NCBI GenBank assembly: GCA_023434825.1
Contig: JAEYSH010000149.1
Span: 1 to 25,813 of the forward strand
Reading direction: 5' to 3'
DNA length: 25,813 nucleotides
Source: Methanobacteriota archaeon
GTDB taxonomy: Archaea; Methanobacteriota; Methanobacteria; Methanobacteriales; Methanobacteriaceae
Positions 6,937-14,798 of the stretch are shown in pieces (the stretch's first letter is position 1; every line of letters starts with the position of its first letter). The notes beneath the pieces were generated by a model, which was not told where the DNA came from, made no database searches, and was given only the letters and a program-made list of their open reading frames with translations. The translations under genes and the position numbers were made by a program.

Positions 6937-7383
6937 TTGGGCTTAATTGCTTTAGTTATAAGTAATGGTATAACTTACATTTTAAAACCGCTTATTGCAG
7001 AACCAAGGCCATTTCTTGCGTTAAGTAACGTGGATCTATTAGCACCCAAAAGTGAGATATATTCATTCCCATCAGGGCATACTACTTCCTCATTTACAGT
7101 AGCAACTGTTATTGGATTAAAATATATTTTTATGCTAAAAAACAAAAAATACAGGTTAGTTTATCCTTTAATAGTCTTTGCAGCATTAATAGGATTTTCA
7201 AGGATATATATTGGAGTTCACTATCCTTCGGATGTTTTAGTTGGAGCAATAATTGGAACCATTTGTGCTTTATTAGTGCTTAAATTGGAAGATAAGATTT
7301 TTTTAAAAAAAATAACTGATTTAATTCGTCTAGAGAAAATTCTAAATCTTAATTTCATTGCTAAATTCAAAAAATATAGTTAA
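6937..7383 (+). CDS. PAP2-family phosphatase, 5'-truncated
   Basis: All three type 2 phosphatidic acid phosphatase motifs are intact: K-x6-RP in KPLIAEPRP, PSGHT, and SR-x5-H-x3-D in SRIYIGVHYPSD. These form the acid phosphatase site that acts on lipid phosphates such as undecaprenyl-type or phospholipid substrates at the membrane. Membrane helices surround motifs 2 and 3, and a basic tail follows. The homologous frame continues upstream of the TTG at 6937 (IIIIFGGKNAKKVA) back to a stop at 6856. Family members usually have about 50-70 more N-terminal residues with one or two membrane helices, which are missing. No ATG or ribosome site is found. It is probably a pseudogene losing its 5' end, or it starts at a poor TTG. 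Confidence 0.75.
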   Translation: MGLIALVISNGITYILKPLIAEPRPFLALSNVDLLAPKSEIYSFPSGHTTSSFTVATVIGLKYIFMLKNKKYRLVYPLIVFAALIGFSRIYIGVHYPSDVLVGAIIGTICALLVLKLEDKIFLKKITDLIRLEKILNLNFIAKFKKYS

Positions 7384-7522
7384 TAAAGGATAATGCAGCA
7401 TAATCTATTTTTTATTATTTTAATTATAAAAAATTAAAAATTTAAAAAAAAACAATAGATAAAAAAAATTATCTGTTTTAATTATGAAATTAAGTAATTT
7501 TATATATTTTTGCTTAAAATCA

Positions 7523-7543
7523 CTCTTTAGTAAAAATAAAGAG
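7523..7543 (-). terminator. Terminator hairpin after the 27-aa protein gene
   Basis: A seven-base stem CTCTTTA/TAAAGAG with a seven-base loop lies 16 bases beyond the stop of the minus-strand micro-gene 7559-7642. Moderately T-rich sequence follows on the minus strand. Its position and perfect stem support a terminator. Confidence 0.5.
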
Positions 7544-7558
7544 TATGTAAAAGTTTTA

Positions 7559-7642
7559 TTAGAACATAACACACATTACTATTGCTAAAAGTACTCCATT
7601 AGCAATTATCATGACTGGTACTAAAAATATCATTTCCCACAT
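7559..7642 (-). CDS. 27-residue single-pass membrane microprotein
   Basis: The minus strand encodes MWEMIFLVPVMIIANGVLLA and seven more residues ending VMF. It is one hydrophobic helix from about residue 4 to the end, with a single Glu at residue 3. The ribosome site GGAGG lies nine bases before the ATG, one of the best in the window, and a hairpin terminator follows the stop. An in-frame ATG nine bases further upstream lies directly against the GGAGG and is therefore unlikely. Such micro-proteins usually join membrane complexes (for example as extra small subunits) or act as membrane regulators; nothing here says which. No neighbour is co-transcribed. The gene call rests on ribosome site, composition and terminator, not on homology. 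Confidence 0.55.
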   Translation of the reverse strand: MWEMIFLVPVMIIANGVLLAIVMCVMF

Positions 7643-7850
7643 AAGCTTCATCCTCCAATTTCGGGTTGTATAATATTATTAAATATTAAAAATTAAAGTT
7701 TATGGTATTTTAAGTTGTTTTTAATGGTCTTTATAATTTGTTTAATAAAAATTGCATCCCTAAAAAAAATTATAACAACATTTAAGAAACCTGTTTTTTG
7801 GTTTGGTTCAACTTCCAGTTAAAGGAAAGATTGGAAATACATGAAATAAT

Positions 7851-8048
7851 CTATTTAATGCCTTTTTCATTTTTTAGAATCATTCTTGTTGTAATCACGC
7901 TTTTTGCACGGGATAATGTTTCATTATTTCCTTCTGATTTTATTTTTCCTTGGATTTTTTCAAATAGTTCTTCTAGTTCGTTACTTTTGCATTTATAAGC
8001 TTTTTTTAAGAGTTGTTCTGGTGTATCGTTTGTTTCATTGGACTTCAT
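7851..8048 (-). CDS. Small helical protein, paralogue of the protein at 24670-24861
   Basis: A 65-residue soluble, helical, highly charged protein. It aligns end to end with the protein at 24670-24861: the shared pattern is L..AY+CK..(D/E)LE.(L/M)..KI...IK.......L.RAK..(V/I)T(S/T)+..L, with the AY[KR]CK block at the same distance from the N-terminus. That relationship shows it is a real gene, although the opposite strand also has open frames here. The ATG is preceded by AAGGT at good spacing. No family is recognised; there is one conserved Cys. It is monocistronic, and an AAACC/GGTTT hairpin at 7787-7804 downstream may terminate it. Confidence 0.72.
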   Translation of the reverse strand: MKSNETNDTPEQLLKKAYKCKSNELEELFEKIQGKIKSEGNNETLSRAKSVITTRMILKNEKGIK

Positions 8049-8436
8049 ATTTTTACCTTGTAAATCTTAGATTTTTTTATTTCACCATCTTTGAATATTT
8101 TACTTTAAGTTGATAAAATTATTTTTATCAGTTTATAACTTGTTCACTTAATAACTTAATCATTGTATTTTTGAAATATTAGATCTTCCACAATAAATAC
8201 ATGAAATTAGTGAATTAAATTAAATTAAAAAACATGATTATCAAATTAATGCTTTTTTTAATTTATTTACATATAGTCCTCTATTTTTGATTTATACTAG
8301 ATATAATCTAGAAAAAAGAAAAATATTAGAAATAATTTTCAATAATACTCAGTTTTAAAAGTAATTAAAAAGAAAAATATCAGTGTATTAATTATACTTA
8401 AATTTATATTAATAAAAGTAAGGGGGTGAAAAACAA
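8049..8436. other. Intergenic divergent region with two inverted repeats
   Basis: This 388-base stretch lies between divergent genes and has no coding frame I trust. It holds the promoters of both neighbours. Inverted repeats are TGATAAAA/TTTTATCA around TTAT (8111-8130, 63-82 bases upstream of the minus-strand gene) and CTAGAT/ATCTAG around ATA (8297-8311). TTTATATTA at about 8403-8411 is a TATA candidate for the MTH865-family gene on the plus strand. Confidence 0.4.
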
Positions 8437-8676
8437 ATGGATCAAAAAGAAGATATTAGAAACCAAATAATTAAATCCCTTTCTGGAGCGAGATTTCCAA
8501 TATACACGCTTGAAGAACTTATTATAGCATTTGATGATGAGGAACGGACAACATGTAAGTCTGGAGATGTTGAATTAAAAGCAGGCAGTGCTGGTAAAAT
8601 ACTTGAAGAAGCAGATTTTCCATTTAGAAATCCTGAGGAAGCTGCAGATACCATAATAAACAAAGCGGGATTGTAG
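8437..8676 (+). CDS. MTH865-family protein
   Basis: A 79-residue single-domain protein matching the MTH865 family, known mainly from methanogens as a small helical domain solved by structural genomics, with no established function. The conserved features are visible: ARFPIYTLEELIIAF, then TTCKSGDVELKAGSAGKIL, then ADFPFRNPEEAADTIINKAGL, nearly the whole family signature with a conserved Cys in TCK. The ribosome site AGGGGGTGA is very strong and lies eight bases before the ATG, suggesting high expression. It is monocistronic. Length equals the family's usual length. Confidence 0.9.
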   Translation: MDQKEDIRNQIIKSLSGARFPIYTLEELIIAFDDEERTTCKSGDVELKAGSAGKILEEADFPFRNPEEAADTIINKAGL

Positions 8677-8724
8677 AAAGATATTTCCATTTTATTTCTT
8701 TTAATTGCTTTTAAAAATTATTTC

Positions 8725-8856
8725 TTATCTTTTTAATATCATACCAACTATATTATAAGTCCATAGGTATGCCAGGATGATAATAGCCAGTATCATTCCT
8801 AATACTATTTTCAGGCCAGATTTAATTTTTCCAATAATTAATTTATGAATCTCCAT
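8725..8856 (-). CDS. 43-residue membrane microprotein
   Basis: The minus strand reads MEIHKLIIGKIKSGLKIVLG, then MILAIIILAYLWTYNIVGMI, then LKR and a stop. It has a basic amphipathic start, one hydrophobic helix (about residues 17-33) and a basic end, as expected of a single-pass protein. No strong ribosome site is seen (the ATG is preceded by TTATCACTAAA), which lowers confidence. It lies convergent with the MTH865 gene, 48 bases between stops. The sequence contains no low-complexity bias beyond that of a membrane helix and has normal charge placement, so it is likely a true gene. Function unknown. Confidence 0.5.
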   Translation of the reverse strand: MEIHKLIIGKIKSGLKIVLGMILAIIILAYLWTYNIVGMILKR

Positions 8857-9144
8857 TTTAGTGATAATTTATAAAATTAAACTTATTAATTTATCTGTAA
8901 TTAATATTATATTATATTGTAAGTAGAACAAAAAAATACAATCAGAAATTATTTTTTTAATAAATAAAAACTGATTTGGTATAGATTTGGGTGTAAACTG
9001 TATTTATTGGGAAAAAAGTCTGGAATAAGTACTTAAATTTAGTTTATAAACTGAATATATGGAATAAAGAAATTTAAAGAATTAATTGGCTCTATGCTAA
9101 ATTATTCTTTTCATAATTACAATGAATTAAAATGAGGTGTTTTA

Positions 9145-9348
9145 GTGGTAAATGTGGATAATTGGACAGTAAAATGCAAAAAATGTGGAGTAAGTTATGA
9201 TATTCCTAAGGAGGGCAAAATAACTGTATTAAACCTGAAAATGATTAAATTCCAGAAAAAACCTAAATGCCCTGCATGTGGTTATTCCAACTCCATTGCA
9301 ACATTAAAAAATTATATAGGATATACTAATTATGCCCCCATTTCATAG
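9145..9348 (+). CDS. Small zinc-ribbon protein
   Basis: A 67-residue protein with four cysteines in a zinc-ribbon arrangement: C11-x2-C14 (KCKKCGVSYDI) and C42-x2-C45 (KCPACGYSNS). A basic segment (LKMIKFQKKP) lies between the two knuckles. The start is GTG at 9145, fixed by GAGGTG five bases upstream. Such ribbons occur in transcription, RNA or redox partner proteins; the specific role cannot be read. The next gene starts 29 bases after its stop in the same direction, so the two probably share a transcript. Confidence 0.75.
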   Translation: MVNVDNWTVKCKKCGVSYDIPKEGKITVLNLKMIKFQKKPKCPACGYSNSIATLKNYIGYTNYAPIS

Positions 9349-9377
9349 GCCTTAAAATCTCCAAAATGGTGATAATT

Positions 9378-9680
9378 GTGTTAGAATATGTCAAAATAAT
9401 TCAAAAAGACCCTTACAAGTTGGGTTTTGTTGATGAATACTCGCCAAAAGAATGGGAATCCATAATTAATTACAAATTATCAGAATACAATGAGAGAGCC
9501 TATGTTGATTCAACGATGAATATAAATAATATTTTAATAATTCTTGAATTAAATCTAGAATGCAATGATTTAGAGAGTTTAAAATATATTAAAATAGAAA
9601 AAAAGCGATTTCAAGATTATTATAAGCGTATATTGGATGATATAGGAAGTTCTGAATTTTATGATCTGTATCTTAAATAG
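9378..9680 (+). CDS. Hypothetical 100-residue protein
   Basis: A soluble alpha/beta-looking protein of 100 residues (start region LEYVKIIQKDPYKLGFVDEY; later segments NINNILIILELNLECNDLES and KKRFQDYYKRILDDIGSSEF). I do not recognise it. An ATG at 9366 is in frame, but it overlaps the ribosome site GGTGAT (9368-9373), which is well placed for the GTG at 9378, so GTG is chosen. It follows the zinc-ribbon gene by 29 bases and is likely in its operon. Confidence 0.65.
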   Translation: MLEYVKIIQKDPYKLGFVDEYSPKEWESIINYKLSEYNERAYVDSTMNINNILIILELNLECNDLESLKYIKIEKKRFQDYYKRILDDIGSSEFYDLYLK

Positions 9681-9756
9681 ATCAGTTCATGCCTTAATAA
9701 TATTCATTTTTAAAAAGAAATTTTAAATTAATGAGCTAAGTGAAAAAAGGATATAT

Positions 9757-9936
9757 TTATTCTTTAATGGCCCAGTAGCACCTTTTTGGTGAATAAATGG
9801 TTTCATCTTTTTTAAGTTCTTTCATGATTTTATCAACTTCTTTTTTCTCTACTCCAGAGATTTGACTAACTTTAGTGGCATTTAAAGGTTCTTCAGATTC
9901 TTTAAAAGCTTTAATAACTTTTTCTTTATTATCCAT
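9757..9936 (-). CDS. 59-residue winged-helix-like protein
   Basis: The minus strand encodes a 59-residue protein, mostly one winged helix: helix 1 (NKEKVIKAFKESEEPLNATK), helix 2 (VSQISG), recognition-type helix (EKKEVDKIMKELKKD), then a wing/strand with ETIYSPKRCYWAI. This order, with the SPKRCYW ending, is found in small methanobacterial DNA-binding-like proteins. The start is confirmed by AAGGTGAT three bases before ATG. It is monocistronic and convergent with the preceding plus-strand gene. It could bind DNA as a dimer or act as a protein-protein adapter; no target can be assigned. Confidence 0.72.
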   Translation of the reverse strand: MDNKEKVIKAFKESEEPLNATKVSQISGVEKKEVDKIMKELKKDETIYSPKRCYWAIKE

Positions 9937-10132
9937 GGTATCACCTTATATGAATTTCATTTAAGTCCTTATATTTGTTATTATAAACATAAATTTAATG
10001 CTCTAAAATAATTTTTAATCAAATCGTATAATAAAGGATCTTAATTGATGGTTTGAATAATTAAATAGTAATTTACTTTATAATAAAAATTAAAATAATC
10101 ATTTATTAATAAATTATTTTTGGAGACTCCAT

Positions 10133-10867
10133 ATGGATGATAAGAAAGTTGAATTAAGTAAAATATTTGATAAGTTCCCTGTAGGATTTCTTTTTTATAA
10201 TAAAGAAGGCAATTTAACTGATTTAAATCAAGCAGCATTAGAAATTCTTGGAATAAACTCATATGGTGATTGTAATGGATTTAATTTATTTGATAATCAG
10301 GATATTGCATCTTTAAAAGACGATTTACTTAATTTTAAGTTAATCAGGTTCCAATCTACTATGGAAATTAATGGAATTGGAAAATCAGAGACTGCTTTAA
10401 TTGATTATATTGTTTCAGTTACAGATTCTGGATTTTTGGTCCAAATTGTTGATATTACTAAAAATGGAGATTATTTAACTTTAAAGGAACCTTTTGGAGA
10501 TTCCAATGATCCATTTTCATTTATTAATGGTGGTGTTATTTTATACAGTAGCTCTGCTGATATTATCCGTATGAATATGAAGGCTTTAGAGATGTTAGGT
10601 TTGTCGTTATCTGACCTTGATCTGGAAGATTTTAAACAGAGAAGATCAAAAGTTGGGACTTGCAAATCCGATGGAACGCCTTTGGATATTGAAGAAGCAC
10701 CTCATTATCGTGCAACTCATGGTGAAACTATTGTTGGCGAGGAAATAATATTTAAATTATCAGATCGTGAATCTTTACTAGTATCTACAACAGCAACCCC
10801 TATTTTTAACATAGATGGTGAAATATCTGGAGCTATAGCAATTTTTACCGAAATATCTAAAGAATAA
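10133..10867 (+). CDS. PAS-domain-only sensor protein
   Basis: A 244-residue cytosolic protein with two PAS domains and no output domain. PAS 1 spans about residues 8-110 (FPVGFLFYNKEGNLTDLNQA, ending in VQIVDITKNG); PAS 2 spans about 128-242 (GGVILYSSSADIIRMNMKAL, ending in GAIAIFTEISKE). The second has the typical T.TPIFN.DGEI.GAIAIFTEI end. Lacking HisKA, HATPase, GGDEF or HTH, it probably signals through a partner, for example by forming PAS-PAS contacts with a histidine kinase such as the one encoded at 12813-14789. That partnership is inference. GGAG eight bases upstream supports the start. It converges with the sulfate permease gene (65 bases between stops). Confidence 0.82.
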   Translation: MDDKKVELSKIFDKFPVGFLFYNKEGNLTDLNQAALEILGINSYGDCNGFNLFDNQDIASLKDDLLNFKLIRFQSTMEINGIGKSETALIDYIVSVTDSGFLVQIVDITKNGDYLTLKEPFGDSNDPFSFINGGVILYSSSADIIRMNMKALEMLGLSLSDLDLEDFKQRRSKVGTCKSDGTPLDIEEAPHYRATHGETIVGEEIIFKLSDRESLLVSTTATPIFNIDGEISGAIAIFTEISKE

Positions 10868-10932
10868 AAATTAAATTAACCAGAAACCGTTATTTAACTT
10901 TTTAAATTAATTAATAATTTATATATTATAAT

Positions 10933-12612
10933 TTAGCTTTTTTCTTCTGATTCCCATCTTTTAATACATTGATCGATGGTTAAACAAAATTTACTCTCTA
11001 CAATTTCCTTTTCTAGATTTGTTTTTCGTATTGAATCTCTAAGAGGCCCGTACATATTCGCTGCTTTAACTTTAATGCCTCGTTGCTTTAATTCATCAAC
11101 AAGCTCTTCAAGCATTTCAATTCCGGAATAATCAATAAAAGCTGTTGATTCAAAATCCAAAACAAAGAGCATAGTATCGTTATATTTGTTATCTACCAGA
11201 TCTAAAATGGTATTTTTTATACAATCTGTATTTAAAAATATCTGGGAACCGTCAATTCTCACAGTGAGTGTATGCGAAGCTACTTCTGCTTCGGGACGTC
11301 TTTTAACATCTAAATACTGATTTGTACCAGGTATACGTCCTAATATTGCTATATGTGGATTATACATGTTTTTAAGTAATCCTAAAACGGATAATATCAC
11401 TCCAATTACAATTCCTTCCAGTGCACCTACAAATAAAACTGTTAATAGAGTTACAATGGCAGTTGCAAATTCTATTCTGTTAAAATTATATATTCTTTTG
11501 AAATGTGGAATATCGATGAGCCCTTTTATAACAAATAAAACAATGGCAGCAAGTATAGTATCTGGTAGATTATAAAAAATGCCCGTAAAGAAAAGTAAAA
11601 CTAATATAATGACTACTGCTGATATTCCTCCAGCTAAAGGTGTTTTTGCCCCGGTTTCATTATTTACCGCGGTCCTAGATAAAGCGCCACAAACCGGTAG
11701 GCCTTGAAAAAAACCCACAGCAACATTAGTTGCGCCCAAGGCTAAAAGTTCCTGATTCCTATCAATTTTATACTTGTTTTTAGCAGCATATTCTGAGGCA
11801 AACAAAAATCCCTCAATGTAACCTATAAGAAAAACAGTAAATGCCAATGTAAGAATTATATTAAAGTCTACTATTGTTGGATCAGGAATAACCAGTCCGG
11901 GCAATCCCTGAGGAATAAAACCTACTAGTTTAACTCCATATGAAGCTAAATTTGTAATAGTAATTAGTAAAATTGATCCTAAAACTAAAAACAGCGTGTT
12001 AGGTAATTTTGGGAACTTTTTAGAACTTAAAATCAAAAAAACAATTCCTCCGACACCTATTGCAAATGTGGCAATATTAGTTTGATCGATATGCATTATA
12101 AGGTAATATATCCGATCAAAAAAGGTTCCAGAACCTCCATATATTCCAAATAACTTTGGAAGCTGTCCAGATGCAATATATAATGCAATTCCTGCTAAAA
12201 ACCCGGTTAAAACAGTTTTGGATATGAACTTAATTATGAATCCTAATCTAAAAATCCAGCATATTAAAGCTATAATACCTGCAATAATAGCCACAAGGGA
12301 TGCCATCATTAAATATTGACTAAAATTTACAATCATTAAAGAACCGAGAGTAGAACCAACTAGTATAGAAATGGTTGAAATAGGCCCAACAGACAACTGC
12401 CTGGAAGTTCCAAAAATCATATAAACCAATAGGGCTACCATTGCTGAGTATAAACCAATTTCTGGAGGTAATCCTGCTAATGAAACGTATGCCATAACTT
12501 CGGGAATAGTAAAAGCCCCTACCGTAATTCCGGCAATTACATCTGGCCTTAACCATTCTTTATTATATGATGGTGCCCATTTTGCGACTGGAAATAGAGA
12601 TGAGAATTTCAT
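10933..12612 (-). CDS. SulP-family anion permease with STAS domain
   Basis: A 559-residue SLC26/SulP transporter. The membrane part (about residues 1-400) begins with the family signature LRPDVIAGITVGAFTIPEVM and SLAGLPPEIGLYSAMVALLVY, and contains GTSRQLSVGPISTISILVG. The cytosolic STAS domain (about 435-550, with DFESTAFIDYSGIEMLEELV) ends the protein. It likely moves sulfate or another inorganic anion, perhaps bicarbonate or molybdate, across the cytoplasmic membrane; substrate cannot be fixed from sequence. An ATG at 12627 is also in frame, but GAGGAT seven bases before the ATG at 12612 points to the latter. The gene is divergent from the PAS histidine kinase (200 bases) and convergent with the PAS-only gene. 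Confidence 0.93.
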   Translation of the reverse strand: MKFSSLFPVAKWAPSYNKEWLRPDVIAGITVGAFTIPEVMAYVSLAGLPPEIGLYSAMVALLVYMIFGTSRQLSVGPISTISILVGSTLGSLMIVNFSQYLMMASLVAIIAGIIALICWIFRLGFIIKFISKTVLTGFLAGIALYIASGQLPKLFGIYGGSGTFFDRIYYLIMHIDQTNIATFAIGVGGIVFLILSSKKFPKLPNTLFLVLGSILLITITNLASYGVKLVGFIPQGLPGLVIPDPTIVDFNIILTLAFTVFLIGYIEGFLFASEYAAKNKYKIDRNQELLALGATNVAVGFFQGLPVCGALSRTAVNNETGAKTPLAGGISAVVIILVLLFFTGIFYNLPDTILAAIVLFVIKGLIDIPHFKRIYNFNRIEFATAIVTLLTVLFVGALEGIVIGVILSVLGLLKNMYNPHIAILGRIPGTNQYLDVKRRPEAEVASHTLTVRIDGSQIFLNTDCIKNTILDLVDNKYNDTMLFVLDFESTAFIDYSGIEMLEELVDELKQRGIKVKAANMYGPLRDSIRKTNLEKEIVESKFCLTIDQCIKRWESEEKS

Positions 12613-12812
12613 TGTTTTTATCCTCATTTTTTATTTTTATATATGACTCATTTTAGTTAAAACTAATTATTTTTATTTTTCAAGCCCTTTAAAATTTAAT
12701 TACTTAAAATCAACCTTAAAGATTTTTTTCCTATCACAAATTTTTATTAAAATATCTGTATCTTTGACAAATTATATTACTTATTATATATTTAATATTA
12801 ATAGGGATTTAT

Positions 12813-14789
12813 ATGGATGAGTATCTTAAATCTGTAATTTCATCAGATATAGAATTTTTAGATATATTTGAAAATATGCAGGAAATATTGAACATATTTG
12901 AACTAGTTTATGATGAAGATGGTGAAATTGTAGATTTAATTATTAAATATGTTAATAACCCTCTTGAATTCGGAAATAGGCCTATAGAAGAGCTTATAGG
13001 AAGAAATATCAGTGATATTTTAGGATATGAAAATATAAAGCCCTATTTGAAAATAGCAAAAGAAATTACGCCTGAGGGACATATAAAATTTGAACACTAT
13101 TACCCTCCAAATGACCAGTATATTTTAACGTCTGTTTTTTCTACTTCTAATGGATTCTATGTAACTCTAAGTATGGATATAACTGAACAGAAAAAATCAA
13201 GAGGAAAACTGAGAAGTTCACAACAGATCTTGGGAAATATACTTGAGAATTTTCCAGGAGTAGTTTTTTGGAAAGATATCAATTCTATGTATTTGGGATG
13301 TAATAAGAACTTTGCAAGGGCTGCGGGGCTTGAAACTCCGTTAGATATAGTGGGTAAAAGTGATTATCAACTTCCATGGGCAGATACTGAAGCTGAAGCA
13401 TATCGTGCTGATGATAAACAAGTTATGGAAAGTGGTAAATCAAAATTGAATATTGTAGAAACTCAACTTCAATATGGTGGGCGTGTAGCATGGTTTAACA
13501 CCAGTAAAGTCCCTTTATTTGATTCTAATGGTAATGTAATTGGGATTCTTGGTGTTTCTAATGATATCACTGACTTGAAGAGAACTGAAGAAGAATTAAT
13601 ACAAGCACGCGATCATTTAGAAGAACAGGTTAAAAAACAGACAATTAGGCTACAAAAAGCATATGATTCTTTAAAAGAAACAGAATCCCAATTTAGAACT
13701 CTTACAGAGAATTCTCCTGATCTTATTATCAGAATAAACAATGATTTAAATTATTTATACGTCAATTCTACAATTGAAGAACATACTGGAAAACCTCCAG
13801 AATTTTATATAAATAAAAATATTGATGAAATAGAATTACCTGGAGAATATGCATCTTATTTTAAGAAAAATTATTTAAAACTTTTTAAAGACGGAGAGAT
13901 AGTCCACAGCGAATATGAATTTCCCACAATTAATGGAATAAGGTTTTTTAAAAGTTCAGCAGTTCCTGAATATAATTTAAAAGGCGAAATTGAAACTGCT
14001 TTAATAATCACTCGTGATATAACAGAAAGAAAAGAATTAGAGGACAATTTAAAAGAATCAGTTAATGAATTAGAACGTTCTAATCAGGAATTACAACAAT
14101 TTGCATATGTTGTAAGCCATGATTTACAGGAGCCTTTAAGGACAATAACTAGTTTTATCCAGTTATTAGAAAGGAGGTATAAGGGACAACTGGATAAAGA
14201 TGCCGATGAATTCATGGAATATATTGTTGATGGAAGTGTCCGGATGAGGCAAATGATTCAGGATTTACTTCAGTATTCAAGAGTAACTACTAAAGGTGGG
14301 GAATTTAAAAAGACTGATGTTAATAGCGTCCTAAAACAGACATTAAGTAATTTAAAAACAGTCATCGATGAAAATGATGCTGAAATTATCTATGGTTCTC
14401 TTCCAGAAGTTACTGCAGACGATAAACAACTTCAAAGAGTTTTTCAAAATCTCATCTTAAATGCCATTAAATTTAGAAAAAAAGAGGTTAATCCTAAAAT
14501 AAATATTTCTGTTAGATTTGATGAAAAGAACAATGAATTTATTTTCAGTGTTTCAGATAATGGTATTGGAATTGAAAAAAAATATTTTGACAGAATTTTT
14601 AATATATTTCAAAGATTACATACTAAAGATGAATATGAGGGAACTGGAATAGGATTAGCAGTTGTTAAAAGGATTATTGATCGTCATGGTGGACGAATCT
14701 GGGTTGAATCAGAATTAAATAAGGGTTCTACATTTTATTTTACTATCCCAATTACAGAAGAGCAAATAATAAAAAAGAAAGATAAATAA
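12813..14789 (+). CDS. Multi-PAS sensor histidine kinase
   Basis: A 658-residue cytosolic kinase with no membrane segments. Three PAS domains (about residues 10-128, 138-258 and 295-408) are separated by a coiled coil (EELIQARDHLEEQVKKQTIR). The HisKA box is VSHDLQEPLR with the phospho-accepting H436, and a HATPase domain follows: N box LQRVFQNLILNAIKFRKK, G1 DNGIGIEKKYFDRIF, G2 GTGIGLAVVKRI, then a closing GSTFYFTIP. All catalytic elements are intact. No response regulator lies nearby, which is usual for methanogen orphan kinases. The stop is nine bases from the convergent glutamate synthase stop. The leader holds only a weak GGGAT; a TATA-like TTATATATTTAAT lies about 20-30 bases upstream, so the message may have a very short leader. 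Confidence 0.95.
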   Translation: MDEYLKSVISSDIEFLDIFENMQEILNIFELVYDEDGEIVDLIIKYVNNPLEFGNRPIEELIGRNISDILGYENIKPYLKIAKEITPEGHIKFEHYYPPNDQYILTSVFSTSNGFYVTLSMDITEQKKSRGKLRSSQQILGNILENFPGVVFWKDINSMYLGCNKNFARAAGLETPLDIVGKSDYQLPWADTEAEAYRADDKQVMESGKSKLNIVETQLQYGGRVAWFNTSKVPLFDSNGNVIGILGVSNDITDLKRTEEELIQARDHLEEQVKKQTIRLQKAYDSLKETESQFRTLTENSPDLIIRINNDLNYLYVNSTIEEHTGKPPEFYINKNIDEIELPGEYASYFKKNYLKLFKDGEIVHSEYEFPTINGIRFFKSSAVPEYNLKGEIETALIITRDITERKELEDNLKESVNELERSNQELQQFAYVVSHDLQEPLRTITSFIQLLERRYKGQLDKDADEFMEYIVDGSVRMRQMIQDLLQYSRVTTKGGEFKKTDVNSVLKQTLSNLKTVIDENDAEIIYGSLPEVTADDKQLQRVFQNLILNAIKFRKKEVNPKINISVRFDEKNNEFIFSVSDNGIGIEKKYFDRIFNIFQRLHTKDEYEGTGIGLAVVKRIIDRHGGRIWVESELNKGSTFYFTIPITEEQIIKKKDK

Positions 14790-14798
14790 GTAAATTTT

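Noticed and set aside
7798..8113. Two overlapping plus-strand frames opposite the 65-residue protein gene
   Set aside because: The minus-strand protein has a clear paralogue at 24670-24861 and a ribosome site; the plus-strand frames have neither.
8442..8690. An 82-residue minus-strand frame opposite the MTH865-family gene
   Set aside because: Shadow of a recognised family gene; Ser-rich without domain signs.
12320..12556. A second minus-strand frame of 78 residues inside the SulP gene
   Set aside because: Overlaps the transporter gene in another frame and reads as low-quality sequence rich in Arg, Cys, Tyr and Phe.
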